Assembly: GCA_035272265.1 (NCBI GenBank)
Contig: DATEQV010000198.1
Span: 1 to 7,858, forward strand
Length of the DNA: 7,858 nt
Source of the DNA: Acidisphaera sp035272265
GTDB lineage: Bacteria; Pseudomonadota; Alphaproteobacteria; Acetobacterales; Acetobacteraceae
Reading direction: 5' to 3'
The position numbers and the translations under genes are program-made. This document shows positions 5,328-7,858 of the stretch, piece after piece. Each line of letters opens with the position of its first letter. Position 1 is the stretch's first letter. The notes below the pieces were generated by a model. It worked only from the letters and a program-made list of their open reading frames with translations. It was not told the DNA's origin and did no database searches.

Positions 5328-7679
5328 ATGGCCCCGCCTTTTCGATCACGCGACCTCTCGGCCGTCCCGCGATCCCGCACTCGGCACCGCCTGCGCGGGC
5401 CGCACGCGCTGCTGGCCGCACTCCTCCCTGTGCTGATCGGCGGCGCCCTCATCCTCGCGTGGCTCGCGCAACGGCCCGCGCCGATCGTCATCGCGTTCGC
5501 GAGTTCCCTCAGCGGTCCCAGCGCCGCAACGGGCCGCGAGGCGCTCGCCGCGACGCGCATCTATCTCGACGAGGTCAACGCCGCCGGCGGCATCGACGGC
5601 CACAAGCTTCAGCTCGCGCTGTTCGACGACCAGGGGCTCCCGCCGATCGCGCGCGACCGCGCCACACGGGCCGTCGCCAGCCCCGCGCTCGCGGTCCTCG
5701 GCCACGCGCTCAGCGCCACCTCCAACGCCGCCGGCCCGCTGTATCGCGAGGGCCGGATCGCCGCCGTGACCGGCAGCGCCAGCTCCGACGCGACCACGCG
5801 CGACAACCCCTGGTTCTTCTGCGCGCTGTCGCCCAACAGCCAGCAGGCCGAGTTCCTCGCCGAATACGTCCGCGCCGTCGTCCTCGCGCACAACTCCAAC
5901 TTCATGCGCACACCGGACATCGACTTCGTCGCCACCGAAGACAGCTACGGCCGCAACTTTCTCGATGGCTACGCGCGCGGCAACGGCGGCGTGGCGCCGA
6001 AGACCTTCACCATCCGTGTCGGCGAGCACGCCGATGGGGGCGCCGCCGCCACGGCCGACCTCCTCGCGCAGGAGCCGGAACCCCGGATCATCGTCCTCGG
6101 CACCGCGCCCGACGTGACCGCCGCGGCGCTGAAGGCGATCCGGCGGCGGGGCATCCACTCGATCGTCATCCTCGCCTCCCGCGCCGCGTCCGACAGTTTC
6201 GTCGAGCAGTTCGCCGCCGAGCCCGAGGAGCGGGACGAGCCCGGCTTTTTCCTCGACAACGTCTTCGCCATCGCGCCGATGATCCTCGATTCCACCGGCG
6301 AACTCGGCCAGGCCTTCGCCGCGCGCTACCACCGCGAGACCGGCGCGCGCGCCGGCTGGGTCGGCGCCGCCGCCGAGGACGCGACGCGGGTCGTCGTGGA
6401 GGCGATTCGCCGCGCCCACGTCGCCGACACCGACGCCAGCCGCGCCGACGACCGCGAGAAGGTCCGCGCGGCGCTCGCCGCGATGACCGATCCCGCCACC
6501 GCGCCGCTCGGTATCAACGGCCCGCTCTACTTCGACGCCAACCGCCAGATGCCGCGCCCGATCCGCTACGGCTTCTTCCGCAAGGACCGCTTCATCAGCG
6601 CGCCGCTGCAGCTCGTCCGGGTGCAGAACCCGGAGCTGATCGACGTCGTCGCCGAGATGGACGCCGGCCACATCGTGCAGATCGGCGACCTGCTCTACTG
6701 GCTGCAGCGGGTAGTGTACACCGGCATCGACATCACTCATCTCGACCGGATTGATGTGCGCAATGGCAGCTTCGCCGCGCGGTTCTTCCTGTGGATGCGC
6801 TACGCCGGCAGCGACGACCTGCCCACCCAGGTCGCCTTCCCCGACCTCGACGGCGACTTCAACCCGGCCCATCCCGCGCAGTCGGGGACCGAGGAGGGGC
6901 TGAACTACCGGCTGTACGACGTCAGCGGAACGTTCAAGGCACGCTACGACCTGCACGACTTCCCGTTCGACCGGCAGTCGCCGGTGATCCGCCTGCAGAA
7001 CCGCGACCACCCGCGCGAACAGGTCGCCTACGTCATCGACACGTTCGGTCTGCAGACCGACCGCACCGGCGCCGCATCCGATGGCACCGCGTCCGATGGC
7101 AGCGCGCCCGATGGCAGCGCGCCCGACGGCAGCGCCGACGCGTTCCGCGACCTGCAGCTATGGCACGTGCTCGGCGTGCAACCATTCGCCGCATCGGTCT
7201 CCATCCGCTCGACGCTCGGCAAGCCGGCGCTGTTCGAGACCGCCAACCGCGTCGAATACGGCGCCTACGCGACCGAGATCGTGCTCGAGCGCAATGCCGT
7301 CGCCTTCATGGTCAAGACGCTGATCCCGCTGTTCCTGCTCGTGCTCGTCGTGTTCGTGACGTTCTTCTTCCCCGAGACGCTTGCTGAGGAGCGCACGACG
7401 ATCCCGATCACCGCGATCCTGACGAGTGCCGTGCTGCTGATCTCGATCGGCAGCGACCTGCCGGGCCTCGGCTACACCGTGGCCGTGGAATACCTGTTCT
7501 ACGTCTTCTTCGGCCTGTGCCTGATGGCGATGTTCGTCGGCTTCCTCACCGAGCACCTGCGCCTGCGCGCGATGAAAGGCCACCGCGACGTGATCGACAC
7601 GATCGGGATCGTCACCTACTGCTCCGTCGTCGCCATCACCGCCGGCGTGTTCTGGTGGAAATACGGCGCGCGGCTATAG
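5328..7679 (+). CDS. Fusion of a type I periplasmic-binding-protein domain to a pentameric ligand-gated ion channel
   Basis: 783 residues. A basic N-terminus (Arg-rich, 6-23) and hydrophobic stretch 27-48 form a signal peptide or anchor. Residues about 52-430 are a Leu/Ile/Val-binding-type (type I) solute-binding domain: IVIAFASSLSGPSAATGREA, AARIYL-like helix, VNAAGGIDGHKL, EDSYGRNF (Tyr207), GPLYFDANRQ. About 455-655 is a Cys-loop-receptor-like extracellular beta-sandwich: IDVRNGSFAARFFLWMRY, then the Pro-loop ARYDLHDFPFDRQSP at 538-552, with Ala and Pro where animal channels have the two cysteines. Four helices follow: M1 659-681 with the conserved Pro667, M2 690-710, M3 717-741, M4 755-777, and a short M3-M4 loop as in other prokaryotic channels. 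In M2, Glu687/Glu688 (-2'/-1'), Thr691 (2'), Thr695 (6'), Leu698 (9'), Val702 (13') and Ile705 (16') fit a cation-selective pore. It would act as a homopentamer in the inner membrane with ligand domains in the periplasm. Automatic annotation may call it only an ABC substrate-binding protein. Ligand unknown. Downstream of pstS by four bases. Confidence 0.88.
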   Translation: MAPPFRSRDLSAVPRSRTRHRLRGPHALLAALLPVLIGGALILAWLAQRPAPIVIAFASSLSGPSAATGREALAATRIYLDEVNAAGGIDGHKLQLALFDDQGLPPIARDRATRAVASPALAVLGHALSATSNAAGPLYREGRIAAVTGSASSDATTRDNPWFFCALSPNSQQAEFLAEYVRAVVLAHNSNFMRTPDIDFVATEDSYGRNFLDGYARGNGGVAPKTFTIRVGEHADGGAAATADLLAQEPEPRIIVLGTAPDVTAAALKAIRRRGIHSIVILASRAASDSFVEQFAAEPEERDEPGFFLDNVFAIAPMILDSTGELGQAFAARYHRETGARAGWVGAAAEDATRVVVEAIRRAHVADTDASRADDREKVRAALAAMTDPATAPLGINGPLYFDANRQMPRPIRYGFFRKDRFISAPLQLVRVQNPELIDVVAEMDAGHIVQIGDLLYWLQRVVYTGIDITHLDRIDVRNGSFAARFFLWMRYAGSDDLPTQVAFPDLDGDFNPAHPAQSGTEEGLNYRLYDVSGTFKARYDLHDFPFDRQSPVIRLQNRDHPREQVAYVIDTFGLQTDRTGAASDGTASDGSAPDGSAPDGSADAFRDLQLWHVLGVQPFAASVSIRSTLGKPALFETANRVEYGAYATEIVLERNAVAFMVKTLIPLFLLVLVVFVTFFFPETLAEERTTIPITAILTSAVLLISIGSDLPGLGYTVAVEYLFYVFFGLCLMAMFVGFLTEHLRLRAMKGHRDVIDTIGIVTYCSVVAITAGVFWWKYGARL
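7074..7133 (+). repeat. Four 15-bp tandem repeats inside the channel gene (loop F)
   Basis: Four consecutive in-frame 15-base units; the third is GCGCCCGATGGCAGC, and the others differ from it at one to three positions. They encode ASDGT, ASDGS, APDGS, APDGS (residues 583-602). The copies are nearly identical at DNA level, including synonymous positions, which suggests recent slippage or unequal exchange. The array lies between predicted strands beta8 (EQVAYVIDTFG) and beta9 (LQLWHVLGVQPF) of the extracellular domain, the loop called F in pLGICs. Confidence 0.9.
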
Positions 7680-7858
7680 TGATACCTTTTCACGCCATGG
7701 TCGGGCGTGTCCGGCCAACTCTTGGGTCAACGGATGCGACGATGGCTTACAGACGAAGATGAAGTGGCCATCGACGTCGCGCACCGCCTGGCAGAGCGGC
7801 TGGCGGGAGAATAGGTCGTCGCCGAGATAGATCGCGTCGAACGCGGCGTAGCGCCGGC
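7674..7858 (-). pseudogene. C-terminal remnant of a probable DDE transposase, entering from the right edge
   Basis: Minus-strand frame open from the right edge to a TAG at 7676-7674, 60 full codons visible. It contains AIYLGDDLFSRQPLCQAVRD followed by HFIFVCKPSSHPLTQEL. That matches my memory of a conserved block of DDE-type insertion-sequence transposases (YLGDDLxSxQPxC ... FLFVCKPxSH). After about SSHPL the similarity I recognise stops and the frame ends within 23 codons, overlapping the last codons of the channel gene. Intact transposases continue well beyond this block, so the copy is probably truncated or frameshifted. No terminal inverted repeat or target duplication is recognisable in the visible 180 bases. 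The family is inferred from motif memory only; it could still be an unrelated protein end. Confidence 0.5.

Noticed and set aside
3225..5560. Two overlapping long minus-strand frames opposite lpxO and pstS
   Set aside because: Both are antisense shadows of well-supported genes, with no recognisable motifs and no ribosome site.
5346..7010. 554-codon minus-strand frame opposite the channel gene
   Set aside because: Low-complexity Gly/Val/Glu/Arg composition typical of an antisense shadow; the plus-strand frame has clear domain homology over its full length.

Overview
The window is high-GC DNA (every gene uses G/C-rich third positions) that reads like a Gram-negative alphaproteobacterium. A Rhodospirillales/Acetobacteraceae-type host is a guess from gene content (OxyR/KatG, LpxO, a prokaryotic ligand-gated channel), not something the sequence proves. 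About 90% is coding.

Left part, minus strand, read from right to left. First comes a four-helix membrane protein with a C-terminal IPT/TIG domain (3082 to 2315). Next is an OxyR-type LysR regulator that keeps both redox cysteines (2194 to 1196). Last is the N-terminal 302 codons of catalase-peroxidase KatG, which runs off the left edge (906 to 1). OxyR and KatG form a classic peroxide-sensing and peroxide-removing pair. The 289-base gap between them holds a perfect 7-bp inverted repeat 41-57 bases upstream of katG.

Right part, plus strand. After a short divergent spacer lies lpxO (3273-4181), an Fe(II)/2-oxoglutarate lipid A hydroxylase. A 119-base gap follows, which contains a Pho-box-like pair of heptamers at an 11-bp period. 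It precedes a PstS-type phosphate-binding protein (4301-5323). Only 4 bases later starts a 783-residue protein (5328-7679). Its architecture is an N-terminal signal/anchor, a type I periplasmic-binding-protein domain, a pentameric ligand-gated ion channel (pLGIC) extracellular beta-sandwich with an FPFD Pro-loop, and four transmembrane helices M1-M4. M2 aligns without gaps to cation-selective channels (Glu at -2' and -1', Thr 2', Thr 6', Leu 9', Val 13', Ile 16').

The most interesting unit is the pstS-channel pair. An orphan phosphate-binding protein, with no pstC/A/B in the window and possibly under PhoB control, sits in an apparent operon with a channel that carries its own built-in solute-binding domain. 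I infer a nutrient- or metabolite-gated ion channel module whose signal may be modulated by the phosphate response. A four-copy 15-bp tandem repeat in the channel gene falls in loop F, next to the predicted orthosteric ligand site.

At the right edge, abutting the end of the channel gene, is the tail of what looks like a decayed DDE transposase reading in from outside the window on the minus strand.
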